In this document: positions 12,001-25,223 of the stretch, piece after piece
Layout: every line of letters starts with the position of its first letter
Position numbering within the stretch: the stretch's first letter is position 1
Assembly (NCBI GenBank): GCA_019925105.1
Contig: JAHGAU010000016.1
Span: forward strand, 62,001 to 126,000
Direction: 5' to 3'
Source of the DNA: Niebla homalea
Taxonomy: Eukaryota; Ascomycota; Lecanoromycetes; Lecanorales; Ramalinaceae
DNA: 64,000 nt
Notes under the pieces: generated by a model
Told to the model about the DNA's origin: nothing
What the model saw: the letters and a program-made list of their open reading frames with translations, nothing else
Database searches by the model: none
Program-made: the position numbers and the translations under genes

Positions 12001-14820
12001 TAAAAATTATTTAAAAAGAAAAAAAGAAAATTATTAAAAAGGTTAAATAAATATACTTTTAATTTATGGTATATAACTTAACGGTTTTATTTTATAATAC
12101 TTAGAAATTAACGAAGTATAATAAAAAATAAAGTAAAAAACTTAAATTTATCCTTAAATTCTTACTTTTTAAAAGACTCAATAATATATTAATTAATATT
12201 TTTAACGGTAAAATTAAAACCCTTAAAAAAATATTTTTCCTTTTTCCGTTAGAAATTAATTTAAATAATATTAACGGCGTTACGTATTCCGACCTTATAT
12301 TAATAAATAAAATAATAATATAAAATATAATAATTAAAACGATTAATAAATTAAAGAAAGATAAAGCTTTAAGTTTAAATAGGATTCTTAATAAATTCTT
12401 AATAATAATAATTTTACTATTTAAAAAGGTTTTTATTTTTTATTTTTTAAATATACTTTAACGTTAATTATTACTTACGTAAGTTTAAGGAAATAAAAAT
12501 AATTATCCTTAAGAAGTTTATTAAATTAAATTACTTTAAAATAAAGTCTTATAAACCTATTATACTCTTATATATATTAAGGAAAGCCTTAAAAATAATA
12601 ATGCGGAAGATCTTTAATAATTATATAAAGAATTACGGACTTTTCCCCGATTAATAGATTAAAATAAAGAAAAGTTAATTAATAAAAATAGCCCTTAAAA
12701 GACTAATTAACGGTATATATATAATATAAAATCACGGGAAAAAGCATATCATAAGTCTTCTTTTTCTTAATATTATAAATATTTTTAATAAAAAAAATTA
12801 TTAAAAATTATTATATAATTTAAAGAAAAAGGGGATATTACCCTTCTTAATTAAGTAAATAAAGAATTTCTTAAGCGATTAAGCTACGTTAATTAACCTA
12901 AGATAAAAGATAAGCTTAATAAAGCCCGCTATAACGGGAATTCTTTAAAAACCATTAATTCTTTTATGTTATTCTTATTTTTTAACGGTTTATTAATTAA
13001 AAAGCTTATTAAATTAAAATAAAAGGTTTAAGTTAAAAACTTTATTAATAACGTTTACCTCTTAACCTATAGTATTTTTATCTATATAAATTATCTAAAA
13101 TTAAAATAAATTTATAAAGTTTATCTTTAATAAATAAAAACTTATAGGGCTTAATTTATATTATATAAGTATAAGTTTATTTATATAATTAAGAACCCGA
13201 AACTATATAATATAATAATTAACATTAAAGTCTTTAATTTTTAAGTAAATAAAAAGCTTAATTAAAAGGATTATATAAGAAAAGTTTAAAAGAAAATAAC
13301 TTTATAAAAAAAAACTTTATTTATTTCGCCGTATTAATATAGGGAGGTACGTTATAAAAGGCCCGGATTATTTATTAAATTATAATAAAATTAGTTATAA
13401 TATATATTATAGTTATTTAATATATACTTGAAAATACTCCGGGATATAAGAAAGAATTATTTAAATATTATAAAAAGTCTAAAACCAGTATTTAAGAATA
13501 ATTAATAATACTTATAAAGTAATTTTTGTCCCGGTATTAAAGTTTAAAGTCTTTATACCGTTAATTAAGGTTTTATTAAATTAAATAGTTACTTAAATAA
13601 AGTTAAAAAAATATATATACTTAATTATAATAATAGGAAACGGGCGGATTTATTAAAATCTTAATAGGCCTTAAGTTAAAGGGAATAAATTAAAGATATT
13701 TACCCCCCTTTTTATTAAAATAAGATAAAAATAAATTAAGAAAAAAAATAAATTTATTAATATCCCGGAGGTTAATTTAAACGTATATAAACTTTTATTA
13801 AACGTAAGAAAAATTGAGATTAAAAAGATTTAAAAATAAAAATTATAGTAATCACTTTATAAGTTACGATAAAGTAAATTAAACGTTAACGGAAATATAA
13901 GGATTTTATATTTTAAAATCGTTATTACTTAATTTTTAATAATAAAAAGATTATTAATAAGTATTTCCGTTATTATAATATTATAAAAAAAGGTAATAAT
14001 ATATTAATAATTTAATTCCGGACGGGTAAAAACGGTTTAACTTATTTCTTATTTATTATATATACCGGAAATTAAATAAACGTTAAATATAAATACGGAT
14101 AAAAAAAGTAAAATACTATATATATTTTTATTTTATACCCTTTATTTATTAAAGTTAAATTAAAATTTATAATAAAGACTAATATTTACGATTATTATTA
14201 AATACTATCTATAAGGTAAAATATATAGGCGGTCGTTAAGTTTATAATATCTATTAAGTTATTAACGTAGTTTAATTTCATTACGAAAATAAATAAGGTC
14301 GTTAAAAATCTGATTAACGAGCCCCGTTACCGGTTTAAATCCTTAAAATAACGTAAAGGCTATATTTAATAAAAGGCTTAAGGATATAACGTTAATACGG
14401 CGTAAGAAAAGGGTATAACAATATCGATAACGATAATAACGGAGGGGTAAAAGGCATATATATTAATAAGGGCATCCGAGAATATAACTTAATATTAATA
14501 TTAAATAAATCGGTAAAGATACGGAAAAGCAGTAAATTTAAGGATAATCCTTATAATAATATAGTTATAATATTATAGATTTCCTTAATAGAGTTAAAAC
14601 GTAGGAGTTATATGAATTGATCGCTACCTTTTAAATAACCGTTAATATTCTTTACCTTAAGGAGTAGTAAATAAAGGTTTTATAAATACCGTTTTTTCGC
14701 TTTAACGTTATAAGTATCAGGTTTTTACAGTTATTAAGAAGGTTAAAAGGCCGCGTATTAAGGAACGCCGGAATTAGCTTAGTTAGATCCGTAGTATAAA
14801 TAAATCAATTAATCAATCAA
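9073..14820 (+). mobile_element. LINE copy B, full length (5.7 kb), inside Copia-1
   Basis: This full-length Tad-like LINE has the 5' block atggcgacgaacaaaggga at 9,085 and an AATC-repeat tail ending at 14,820. It is bracketed by a 13-bp target duplication and colinear with copy C (39,696-45,489). ORF1 lies in the first ~2 kb and ORF2 follows. It lies in Copia-1 DNA: the copia minus-strand reading resumes on both sides once the LINE is removed. It is heavily RIP-mutated and inactive. Confidence 0.88.
10980..14420 (+). pseudogene. LINE B ORF2 remnant: endonuclease, reverse transcriptase, C-terminal Cys motif region
   Basis: Domains in order, read through stops: an endonuclease motif KDFNLYY near 11,405-11,440 (ancestral GDFNxHH of APE-type LINE nucleases); an RT block beginning DKALS near 12,360 (ancestral DKAPGPD); the RT active site now FINNVYLLTY near 13,041 (ancestral FxDD); and the C-terminal KNGL-F-L block near 14,020-14,060, followed by a formerly Cys-rich segment. 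The boundaries are approximate because no frame stays open. Confidence 0.75.
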
Positions 14821-15118
14821 TATTTGGTAAAAAGCCGTTTATTATTAACCTTCGGAGTTATTAAATAAGACTATAAAGTGGTATTAACGCGGGCTATATT
14901 AATTTATAGTTCTTTATTAATAATTCTTAATATAACCTGATTAGAATTAAGAGAATTTTGGCTTAGGATAATCTGATTTTAAGCTAAATTAATATATAAA
15001 TATTATTAATTATTACTGAAATTAAATAAGAAAAATTAAATAATTATTAAGTTAAAGACTTTATATAACTTATCGATAATTAGTATTTTAGTAATATATT
15101 TACGGAATTTACGGATAA
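14821..15118 (-). pseudogene. Copia-1 internal fragment between LINE B and Gypsy-1
   Basis: These 298 bp are the part of Copia-1 left between two later insertions. The first 13 bp are the right target duplication of LINE B and the last 5 (gataa) the left target duplication of Gypsy-1. By position in the element it should be the gag to protease/integrase region; the sequence itself is too altered for a domain call. Confidence 0.65.
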
Positions 15119-15292
15119 TGTGACGGACAGGCATATACATTCATAAGCATAGGACATTAGGGATAATAAGACATTAAGAATAGGATAATAAGGATAAGAT
15201 ATTGTCCTATATTTATATATAGTATCCTTAGTGGAGATTTATTAATTAAACAGAATATACTTATTACCTATATATATATTATATTTATTATA
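15119..15292 (+). repeat. Gypsy-1 5' LTR
   Basis: It starts tgtgacggacagg and ends in ttata, the RIP form of the attaca seen in the 3' copy. It is 174 bp, equal to its partner. It is preceded by the target duplication gataa. Confidence 0.92.
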
Positions 15293-17800
15293 AATAATAA
15301 TAATAATTAGCGGATAGTACTATTAATTATTATTTTAATCTATTAATCTACTTAAAATACCGTATATTAAGTATAAATACCTTAAGTAATACCTTAAACG
15401 GTACCCTTAAATATCTATTAAACGACTTACTTAAAATAAATACCTTCGTAATAAAAAGGATAAAAGGATAATTATTAAAGAGTAAAACATTAAAAGGATA
15501 ATATCCTATAAACGATAACGGTTTAAACAGTCTATTCCCAGTATAGTATATATTGTCCCCGATAGCTTATTTTATACCTTTTATCGCTAAATACTTTATT
15601 ATCGGTTTACGAATAAGAATAAAGTATTAATTTATTATTTTAAGGTAATAATTATATTTTAAAGATAACCGGAACGTTTTTCTGGTTCTCCTTTTTATTC
15701 TAGATAGGTAAGGTAATTAAAACGGTTATTTTATTATTTATAGAAGGTATTATTTACTTTCTAAACGTTTTTACTTAATAAGAATTCTTTATTTTTGATT
15801 TTTTATTATATTTATATAGTTATTTAATATAAATCGATAGTGTTTTTATTTATTTATTAATTTAAATATTATCCGGTTTATATTTCGATATTAAGACCTT
15901 TATTTTTACGTTTTAATTATTTAATTTTAGATAAATAAATTATATTTTTATAAAGTAATATATCCCTAGATATTTTAAGTAACGTATCGGATATATTATA
16001 TACTGATTATTACGTTTTATATCCGTTATAGTAGTATTTACCTTATTAATAGGGCTTACGAAACGTAATTAAGGAGAATTTAAAGTAACGATATATTTAT
16101 CGGTATAACCTTTGAATAGATTAATATTCTAAAGAGTAATTCGTAATTTTAATTAAAGGATTACTTAATATTATTACCTTTATTTCGATTTATTATCCGT
16201 TAAGAATATTTTAAATTATACTTTATTAACGTTACCTTTAATAGAGTTATCCGGCTTAATTACTCCTTTAATAATACCGTCCGGTACGTCCGGTATAAAC
16301 TTTAATAATATTACTTTAATATTTAATACTTCCATATTTAAGGTTATTTACATATAATTATTATAAAATCCAAGAAACGTATTAATAATAAATATTATTT
16401 AACTTATAAAAAAATAAATATAATTTATAATTAACTGTATTATTACTTATATTATCGCCGGTATTTAATAATAAAAATAAGGGCAATTAAGACCTTTAAA
16501 TTAACGCGGATAACTTAATAAGCTTAATCCGTTTAAATTATTTGCTCTAAACAATAATAACAATAAATAATATATTTTAAAGCTAAAATTTTTTAATCCA
16601 TATTTGGATAAATTATACGGGAACGGAGAAATCGTTACCGTCGGTAAAAATATATATTATTAAAGTATCGTTTTATTTACGGAACGTATCCGTAATCTTA
16701 TATTAATTAAAAGATTAATAATTATCTATATTAATATTAATATTATTTTAAGAGGATTAATATTAACTTAATATATTACGGAGTTATCCGAACTTAAACG
16801 TATTGGGTTACGTTTTAATAATAAAGTTAATTAATAATACCGGATTCTTATATTCCGGTTTAAGGAAATAACCGGTATCGCTTTATAGTATTTAACGTCC
16901 GAAAAGTATATTATTTAAGACGTACGGAATAAACGTAAATTTACTATATACGTATAGGCCGTTATTTAATATATTAAATTAATAAATATTAATAATATTA
17001 AGAATTAATTAACTTTTATATATTAAGGAATCGTATCCGACTTATAAGCTTTTATTAATTTATTTTAATTAATAACTATAATTACGTTCTTTATTTAAAT
17101 TTATAAGTTAAAAAAGGATATATAATTTAATATATCCTTTTAAATAAGATAATAACCTTAATAAAATTAACGTAATAAGTATAAATCTTAATTCCCTTAA
17201 TTAAATTTTAATTAATTAAGACCTTTTAAAACATACGGGCAATTATAAGTTTATAATAATAATCCGCCGTTTTAAAATTCTTTATTTAAATAATAAACTC
17301 TATTTTATTTTTATATAAATAATCTTAATATTTACGGATAATAATAATAATATTATCCTTATTAATAATAATAAAATAAATAATTAAGAGTATTATCCGT
17401 TCCTTATTAACCGTTAATAATTATTATATTATTAAATATATCCGTTTTAATAAACTCTTAATATTAAAGACGTAAATAAGTATATTTAAATATAAATTAA
17501 AACGGATAAAAACGAAGAAAATTTAATAATTATAAGTATAATAGATTTAATAATACGTTTAAACCTTAAACTATATATTAAAACTTTCTTAATAAAAATA
17601 AAGAATTAAATTACTTATAAAACCCGTAGGATAAAAACTTAATATATTTATATTATAAAAATAACTTACGTTTTAATAAATAATAATATAAAGATATAGC
17701 ATATAAGGGTAACGGACGTAACGTTTTATTTAAATAATAAGACGTACCTTTTAATAAATAAAATAATAATAATACCGAAGGTTTTATCGGCTTTATTAAT
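15293..17800 (+). other. Gypsy-1 region upstream of protease (expected gag)
   Basis: This is the place of gag in a Ty3/gypsy element. I could not recognise a gag domain by eye through the RIP damage, and no ORF of useful size survives. Confidence 0.45.
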
Positions 17801-17809
17801 ATAGAAATA

Positions 17810-20800
17810 ACGTATTATAAATATAAAGAGGTATTTACTTTTAAAAATAAATTATATAATTATATCTACGGACGGTATTTTAATAAAAGAATAACGTCTT
17901 AATAAGTAGAATATCCTTATTATATAACGGATATCGACGTAATTAAATTAATAACGTTAAATACCGATTTAAATATTAAATTTAATTTTAAGCCTTAAAA
18001 TTACGCTTATATCACTATTAAGTTATTATTAAATAACGATTAAATTATTACGGATATATATTTCGATATTGGTTATAATATTACGCTTATAAATAGAATT
18101 TAATTAATTTCTAACCTTTTAAATGTTAAAATATTAAAGATAACGTCCGTATTTTATATCTGTAATATAAGTTTAAATCGATATTAAACGGATGAATATA
18201 TCCTTATTTAAATTTTTATCTTTAATTATAAAAAGGATGGTGTTTTAACTTTAATTTATTTTAAACGTAAACTTTATATTATAAATAATTTACGTACTTA
18301 TATACTTATAATAAATAATATTATTAATCTTAAGAAAATTGATATACATATTATAAACTATAAGGTATTTATAAAAAGCTATAATATTATAACGGATATT
18401 AAATATAAATAATATAACGAATTTATTAAACGCGTTATTTATATTAATTAAATATTTATTATATAATATTATTTTAAAGCTATAATTTCTATCCGTATAA
18501 TAAATTTATTATAGGATAAAAACTTTTTATTTAAATTAAAATTATAACGTTTATTTATTATATTTACTTATTTTATTAATACTTAAATAATAGGAATTAT
18601 AGTTAAAAATAATACGGATCGTATTATTTACGTAAATAAACGTAAGCGTTTAAGATTTATATAAAAATTAAATTATAAAAATTATTTTTATATTAAGGAT
18701 ATAAAAACTATTAATATAATAATATATATAAACGATAATATTAATTCGGATACCTTTATACCCGATATATTTATTAAGACCGTTTTATTAAACGGTATTT
18801 ACGTATATAACATATTTAATAAATAACGTTAATTAAACGATTTTATTAATAAATTTTTATCCCTTTAAAAAGATTTAAATTTTATAAACGTCCCGGAATA
18901 TAAATAAATAAAACTATAATTAAAAAACGATTAATAATTACGTATAAGTAAATCCTTAACGTAAAAAAAGGTTTATTTATTAAAAATTAAAGAACGTAAT
19001 ATAATTAATAAAATTTTTAATAAACTTTAATATAAAAAACGTTTAATCTTTATATTTTAATTAATATTATTTTCGTTTCCCGTATTTATTATTTAAAAAA
19101 TATTAAATAATAATATTTATAAAGGATAAACGGTTATTAATATACGGGGTTTTAATAATTTACTTATCTTAAACGTATATTCTATTTTTATATAGGATAA
19201 GGTTATTATTAAGCTATTTAAAAAAAAGCGTATCTTTTTAATAAATATTATTTTATTTTTTTATTAATAGAGACCGTATTTTAATACTTATTATTTATTA
19301 ATAATTAATATATATCGCGGATAAAAAATATTTATAATACTTATTATAAGTTATATAAATTTTATAACTTATATTTAACGATAAATTAATAGGATCTTAC
19401 GTCCTATCCGTAATATTACGTAAATATATATCGATAATATTATTATTAATATAAATACCTTTAATTAATATTTAAGTAATTTACGTTATCTTTTTTTAAT
19501 ATTTATTTAATAAAATATATCCTTCGCCCTATTAAAAACGTATTTAACGTATTTAGATATTAAATTATTTAACCGTTAAGTAAATTTACTTAAACTATTA
19601 ATCTTTAAGGATAAGCTTAAAGTAATTAACTATTTATAATACCCGATAACGTTAAAATAACTTGAATATTACTTAAGCCTTATAAACTACCTATGTTCGT
19701 CCGTATTTATATATATTTAATTGGCGGAATTTTTATAAAAGTTAAAAATATCGTTATTACGCTTTGTATTAACCAGAACGGTACGTAAATAATACGTATT
19801 AATTATAAAATTAAATAAACCCTCCGTATAAAAATAAATAAGTTTTAATTTATTTTAAGAAACCTTATTTAACCTAACTATATTTATATATTTTAATATA
19901 GATTATACTTTATAAATTAACCTTAATTCGTTTAAAGAATTCGGTTTTAACGTCGTAATATTTTACGTTAAGAATAAAAAATATTATAATTTAAGTTAAT
20001 TAAGTTATAGTTATTAAGGATAATAATTAAATTAATTTTATTTTTATTCCGACTGCTTATTAACGTAAAGAAGAACTATTAACTAACGGAATTTAAAGTT
20101 ATTAGCTTTATATAAGTTATTAAAAAGATTAATTACTTAATTAATTCGTTTAGATATTTAATAATTATTTAAATAAATTATTTAATAATATTAGATATTA
20201 TAAAATAAATTTTAATTATATTTATTACCTTTATTAAACGTATAAATATCCGTTTAATAAGGGTATCCTAATTCCTTCGTTTCTTTAATTTAAATGTACG
20301 ATATAAGCTTAAAAAGAATATATTGTCCTAAACGTTTTATCTTATTTTATAAGCTTAAATAAAAATATAACCCTTAAAAACGATTATTCTAAATTAAATT
20401 ACTTAACGTATATTATTTTATTTATATAAATAAGCGAAAATCTTTATTATTATATTAAGGACGGATATAAGGAAGATTTTATATAGATTTAAATTATAAA
20501 TATCCTTAAAATAAATAATATAAAAGATATAAAGAATAGGATATCCCTATTATTTACTTATAATAAAAACCTATTATTTTATAAATTAAACTTATGTTTC
20601 GGACTTTATTTTAAGTTTAAATTAAACGTTAATAATAATTAATATATAAATATCTTTAATAATCTTATTTATTATATTAATAATATAAATTATTACCGTT
20701 TATATATCCCGCGTTCTATTATAAAGGACGTCTTTAACGTTATATATAATAAAGGATGTCCCGGATATAAACGGTATTTTTATATTATCTTACGTTTATA

Positions 20801-22300
20801 ATACGTACGATATTTAAAATATTTTCTTTAAGAATATTTCCGATATTATCCTTAATATTTCGTTTATTAAATATATCGTTACCGTCTATATAAGTTATTA
20901 TAATTAATCTAGACCCCTTTGGTACCCTTTTATATTATTATACTTAACTTTATTCTTATTTTCTTATTATCTTTTAAAGGTTTTAATATTATTATATCCT
21001 ATACGGATAAATTTAATTAAAGAATTACTTTTATAACGGGTAAAAAAACGTAAAAACCGTCCGATTAAGTATATATTTTATTAAATCGCTTTATTATCGT
21101 TAATTAAGGTTTATTATTTACGATTATTTCGGATAAAAACCGTAAATTTATCTTTAATCTATAGATAGTTATCTTTAAATAATTAAGTATTAATTTATTA
21201 TATTTATTAATTTATTATCCTTAAACGGACAATTAAAGTAAAATTATTAATAAAATTAATAAAATCATTCTTAAATATTATATTTATATTTTAAATAACT
21301 TAAAGTTATAGTTAATAATATTACCCCAAATATAATTATTCTTAAATAATATTATTTTAATATCGTTATCCTTTATATTAAATAAAGTAATATACGGATT
21401 TTCTATTAAACGTTCTTTAAACCTTATTATACCGTACCTGTAATTAAAGTTCTTAGGTATACGTATTAAAGCGTCCAATATTATATCCTTTATGTAAATA
21501 ACGTAGAAATATTATTATAACGGGAAATATATATTAAAATATATAAATATTAATAATTATACGTTATTATACTTATATAAAGGATATAATATCCTTTTTA
21601 TAGCGTTAATTAAAAAAAGTTATTTTAATAATATATAAGCCTATTCTGAATTATAAAACGTATTAATAATTTAATTTATTATTTTAATATTTTAATATAT
21701 TAAAATTTATACCCGGTATTTATTATTGCTTAACTTAAGTTTATTCTTAAATTTAATTCTAATTTATATTACCGGCTTATACCGGATAAGTTTCCTTTTA
21801 TTTTTATTAAAGGAGATATACCGTAAGTACGTTTATATAAAGTAAATAAACTATTAAATAAAGAAACTTTTAAACGAAGACATAAATTTATAACGGAATA
21901 TTTTATCCGTTAAAAAGGTTAAGGCTTAAAAGATAATTTATAACGTAATATTAAAGATTTAAATAACGTATAAAAGCTTGTTTAAGAATATAAATTATAT
22001 AAGGAGTTTAAGAAAGAAATATTTATTTTATTAATTATCCGTTTATTATAATTAGGATAAATATTATCGGTAATTTTAATACGTTGTTCCGGACGTTTTA
22101 AAAAGGACGTTATTAATACGTTATTACTAGTAATTATCCTTATTAAATAAGGACCTGGCCGTCCGCGTAAATAAATAATTACGATTAAACTTCCCGTAAA
22201 TATATTAATTCCATAAATATTTATTTTATTCGCGTTTATAAGTTTATTACGTATAATACGGATCTTAAGACGTATATTTAATTTATTGTTACTTTTTAAG
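17810..22300 (+). pseudogene. Gypsy-1 pol remnant (zinc finger, protease, RT, RNase H, integrase, AT-hook)
   Basis: Reading through stops from left to right: a former C2H2-like finger (YKYKEVF...NKLYNYI, Cys and His now Tyr) near 17,820-17,870; an aspartic protease with the catalytic triad now DIG, followed by NITLIN, near 18,070; RT with VINIRGFNNLL near 19,130 and active site YIDN (ancestral YIDD) near 19,425-19,441; an RNase H-like segment near 20,080-20,260; an integrase zinc region near 20,660-20,880; the integrase core ISDKNRKF near 21,135 and TDN near 21,220; and a well-preserved AT-hook GPGRPRK at 22,151-22,171. The order is that of the Ty3/gypsy family. There are many stops and no product. 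Confidence 0.85.
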
Positions 22301-22749
22301 GATAATAATAATAATACTTTTATCCTTAAAAGGCATAAGGTATTACGTTAAAATTAAATTAATATAGGAATAAAATTATTATTACCTATATATATTTATT
22401 ACTTAATTTTTTAGGTTCTATTATTACGTTTTAATAACGGTATACGGGGTAACGGATAAATATGAAATTATTTTATTATATTTTAATAATAATAAAAAGT
22501 TATATTATTTATTATATATAGCAATTTCTTATTATTGCCTTACTTATAAGTATCCTTTATATTTATTCCCTTAATATCCCTTAATCCTTTATACTTTTAC
22601 TTTATTTAATAAATAAAAGATTCGGAATAATTAATAATACCTTTTTTTACTTATTAAGTTACGGAATTAATAAATTAAAATAAGTAATTATATTTAAGAA
22701 AGGATTAAAGCGTATTAATATTATTAAGGACGACGATATAAATTTACTT
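22301..22749 (+). other. Gypsy-1 post-integrase segment
   Basis: RIP-mutated Gypsy-1 sequence between the AT-hook region and the LINE E insertion. No domain is recognised. Confidence 0.4.
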
Positions 22750-22762
22750 ATATTAAATAACT
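22750..22762 (+). repeat. Left target-site duplication of LINE E
   Basis: atattaaataact is repeated without any difference at 23,856-23,868. The perfect match in a RIP-damaged area reflects a sequence with almost no CpA or TpG sites. Confidence 0.92.
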
Positions 22763-23855
22763 GGAGTGGGCTAAGAAAGAGGTCGACTTAGCTCACGTTC
22801 AAGAAGCTGACGTAGGAGTATACGGACTCTTACCTAAAGCGAAAGCGGCGGAGGAGAAGAAAGCCGTAAGGGTAAAGTTAGCGGCGATTACCCTATAAAT
22901 TATAAGGAGGTAAATAAAGCGTTAACGTAAATATAAAGAATCAATCCTTTAAGGGCAATAATATCCGGCTTTAAATAATAACGAAATTATTAATAAGTAT
23001 CTCCGGCATTATAAGATTATAAAGAAAAGTAATAACGTATTAATAATTTAACTCCGGATAAATAAAAACGGCTTAATTTATTTCCTTTCTATTATATATA
23101 TCGGTAGCCGGATTAACGTTAATTACGAATATAAATAATAGAAGCAAAATATTATATACGTATTAATTTCCTATCCACTATTTAAGGAGCTTAAACCGGG
23201 GTTAGTTAAAAGGATAAGGATTAATAATTATCGTTAAATACTTATTAATAAAAAGGTATTAAAGCGGCCGCTAAACTTATAATAATTACGGGCTTAATAT
23301 TATAATTTAACTTAATTAAAAAAATGGATAAAATAATTAAAAACTTAGTTAAGAAATTTTACCGCCGACCTAAAAGTAAAAAGCAACGGCGGAAAAACTA
23401 TACCTAATAAGGAGCTAAAGGGGCTATAAATACCGGAGCGGTATAAAAAGCAATATTATATCGGTCAGTAAAGTTATACGAATAAAATAATAATAATATA
23501 CGTATTAATAAGGATATTTAATAATATAATCGGAATTTTAAAATTTTAATATTAAATAATCCCATAAAATAATAAAAGAGTAATAAGTTTAAAGGTAACC
23601 CTTAAGTAGATTCAGTCGTAATATTATAGGTTTTCTTAGAAAAAACGTACGAATAAGTTCTTATTCTTTAAACGGTTATAAATACTCTTAACCCTTAAAA
23701 TAATAGTAAAGGTTAAATAAATATTGGTTTTTATTCTTAACGTAATAAATATCGGGTTTTTACGGTTATTAATAAGGCTAAATAACCGAGTATTAAGGAA
23801 CGCCGGAATTAGCCTAGCTAGATCCGTAGTATAAATCAATCAATCAATCAATCAA
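22763..23855 (+). mobile_element. LINE copy E, 5'-truncated (1.1 kb), inside Gypsy-1
   Basis: This is the 3' end of the LINE ORF2 (equivalent to about 13,730-14,820 of copy B), ending in the AATC tail. A perfect 13-bp target duplication flanks it. Its 5' 110 bp (22,763-22,880) is much less AT-rich than anything around. The coded segment there (AHVQEADVGVYGLLPKAK) is still readable, so RIP damage is graded along the copy. A 5' truncation is typical of incomplete target-primed reverse transcription. Confidence 0.9.
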
Positions 23856-25049
23856 ATATTAAATAACTTAATCGACCCTATTATTAAAAAGATAAAAACG
23901 AATAATAAATACTTATATTTAGCGTTTAACGTCGCCGATCCCTTTATATAATTAAATAATAATATAGATTTTAATAATATTTTAATTATTAAAATTATTA
24001 ATTATACCTTAATATAAATACGAAATATACTTAATAAGAATAAATAGTTTCTTATTATATTAAGGTAATTATAATTATTCAATTAATAAAGCGATATTAA
24101 GAAAACTTAAATAAACCTTAATAACGCGGCTATAATATAAATTAATTAATAACGGTATTTTATTATTTAAAAAGGTATATATATTTTTTAAGGATAAAAT
24201 AAACTTAATATTATATTATTAAACGTTATAAAGAAAACCGGTAATTATCCCTTTTAATTTATAAAAGTATTAAAAGGATAGAATAAAATAATAATAATTA
24301 ACGTTATAAATTTAAAAGATAAATAGTTAAGTATATACGTAAAGGATGCTATTAAATAAGTTAATTAATAGAAATAATAAATTTAATTAACTTTAATAAA
24401 GTTTATAAGGAAGCCGGATAAAATAATAAAGTTAATAAGTATTGAAACTATATTATTAAATAATAATATTTTAACGTCCTTAAGTATTAATACTTAAATT
24501 AACTTTAATAAATTAATAAGTATAATTATAAACTTAAAAGATAATAAGAAGTTATAAGGATAGTAAAAAGAATATATTATATATATAACCTCCGATAAGG
24601 ATATAAACGCGTTCGTCCTTTTATAATTATAAGCCGATATTAAGTCTATAATTTTAAATATTAAGTTTAATATAATTTTAAAGTACTTTAAATAAATAGA
24701 AGATATAACGAATAAAATAAACTTAAATCCAGACTTCTTAAGAGGATTAAAGATTATTAGAAATTATATATTTAATATTTAATTAATTAAAAATAAAGTT
24801 AAAATTATTAATACGATATTATCGTAAATAATAACGGACGAAATAATAAAGCTTAAAAGGGATATATTTATCTTAGTATCTATTTTTATTAATAATTATA
24901 ATATTATAGATATATTTATCGCCCTCTTTTTTAAGAAGGTTAATAAACTTATTAACGTTATCTCAGAAGGATGAAGTTCGAGGCATATTTATTTACAATA
25001 TAAGGAATAAGATATAAAGACGTATCCTTTAATGTTATTTAAAAAGACT
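23856..25049 (+). other. Gypsy-1 3' internal region
   Basis: The first 13 bp are the right target duplication of LINE E. The rest runs to the 3' LTR. No domain is recognised and no ORF is open. An extra 3' region of about 1.5 kb after integrase is long for gypsy elements and might hold an accessory or untranslated segment. Confidence 0.45.
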
Positions 25050-25223
25050 TATAACGGATAGGTATATATACTTATAAGTATAGGATATTAAGGATAATAA
25101 AACATTAAGAATAGGACAATAAAGATAGGATATTATCCTATATTTATATATAGCATCCCTAGTGGAGATTCATCAATAAGATAGAATATACCTATTACCC
25201 ATATATACATTGCGTCCATTACA
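25050..25223 (+). repeat. Gypsy-1 3' LTR
   Basis: 174 bp, colinear with 15,119-15,292. It ends in attaca and is followed by the target duplication gataa (25,224-25,228). It is less mutated than the 5' LTR at its right end (ttgcgtccattaca). Confidence 0.92.

Larger units (their letters stand above)
15119..25223 (+). mobile_element. Gypsy-1: Ty3/gypsy LTR retrotransposon with nested LINE E
   Basis: Two LTRs of exactly 174 bp (15,119-15,292 and 25,050-25,223) flank a plus-strand pol with protease, RT, RNase H and integrase in gypsy order. A 5-bp target duplication GATAA lies immediately outside both LTRs (15,114-15,118 and 25,224-25,228). Removing LINE E (1,093 bp plus 13 bp duplication) leaves about 9.0 kb. 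The insertion site is inside Copia-1. It is RIP-mutated throughout. Confidence 0.92.

Noticed and set aside
21284..21478. 64-codon minus-strand frame
   Set aside because: Antisense to the Gypsy-1 integrase region, in AT-rich DNA where chance frames occur.
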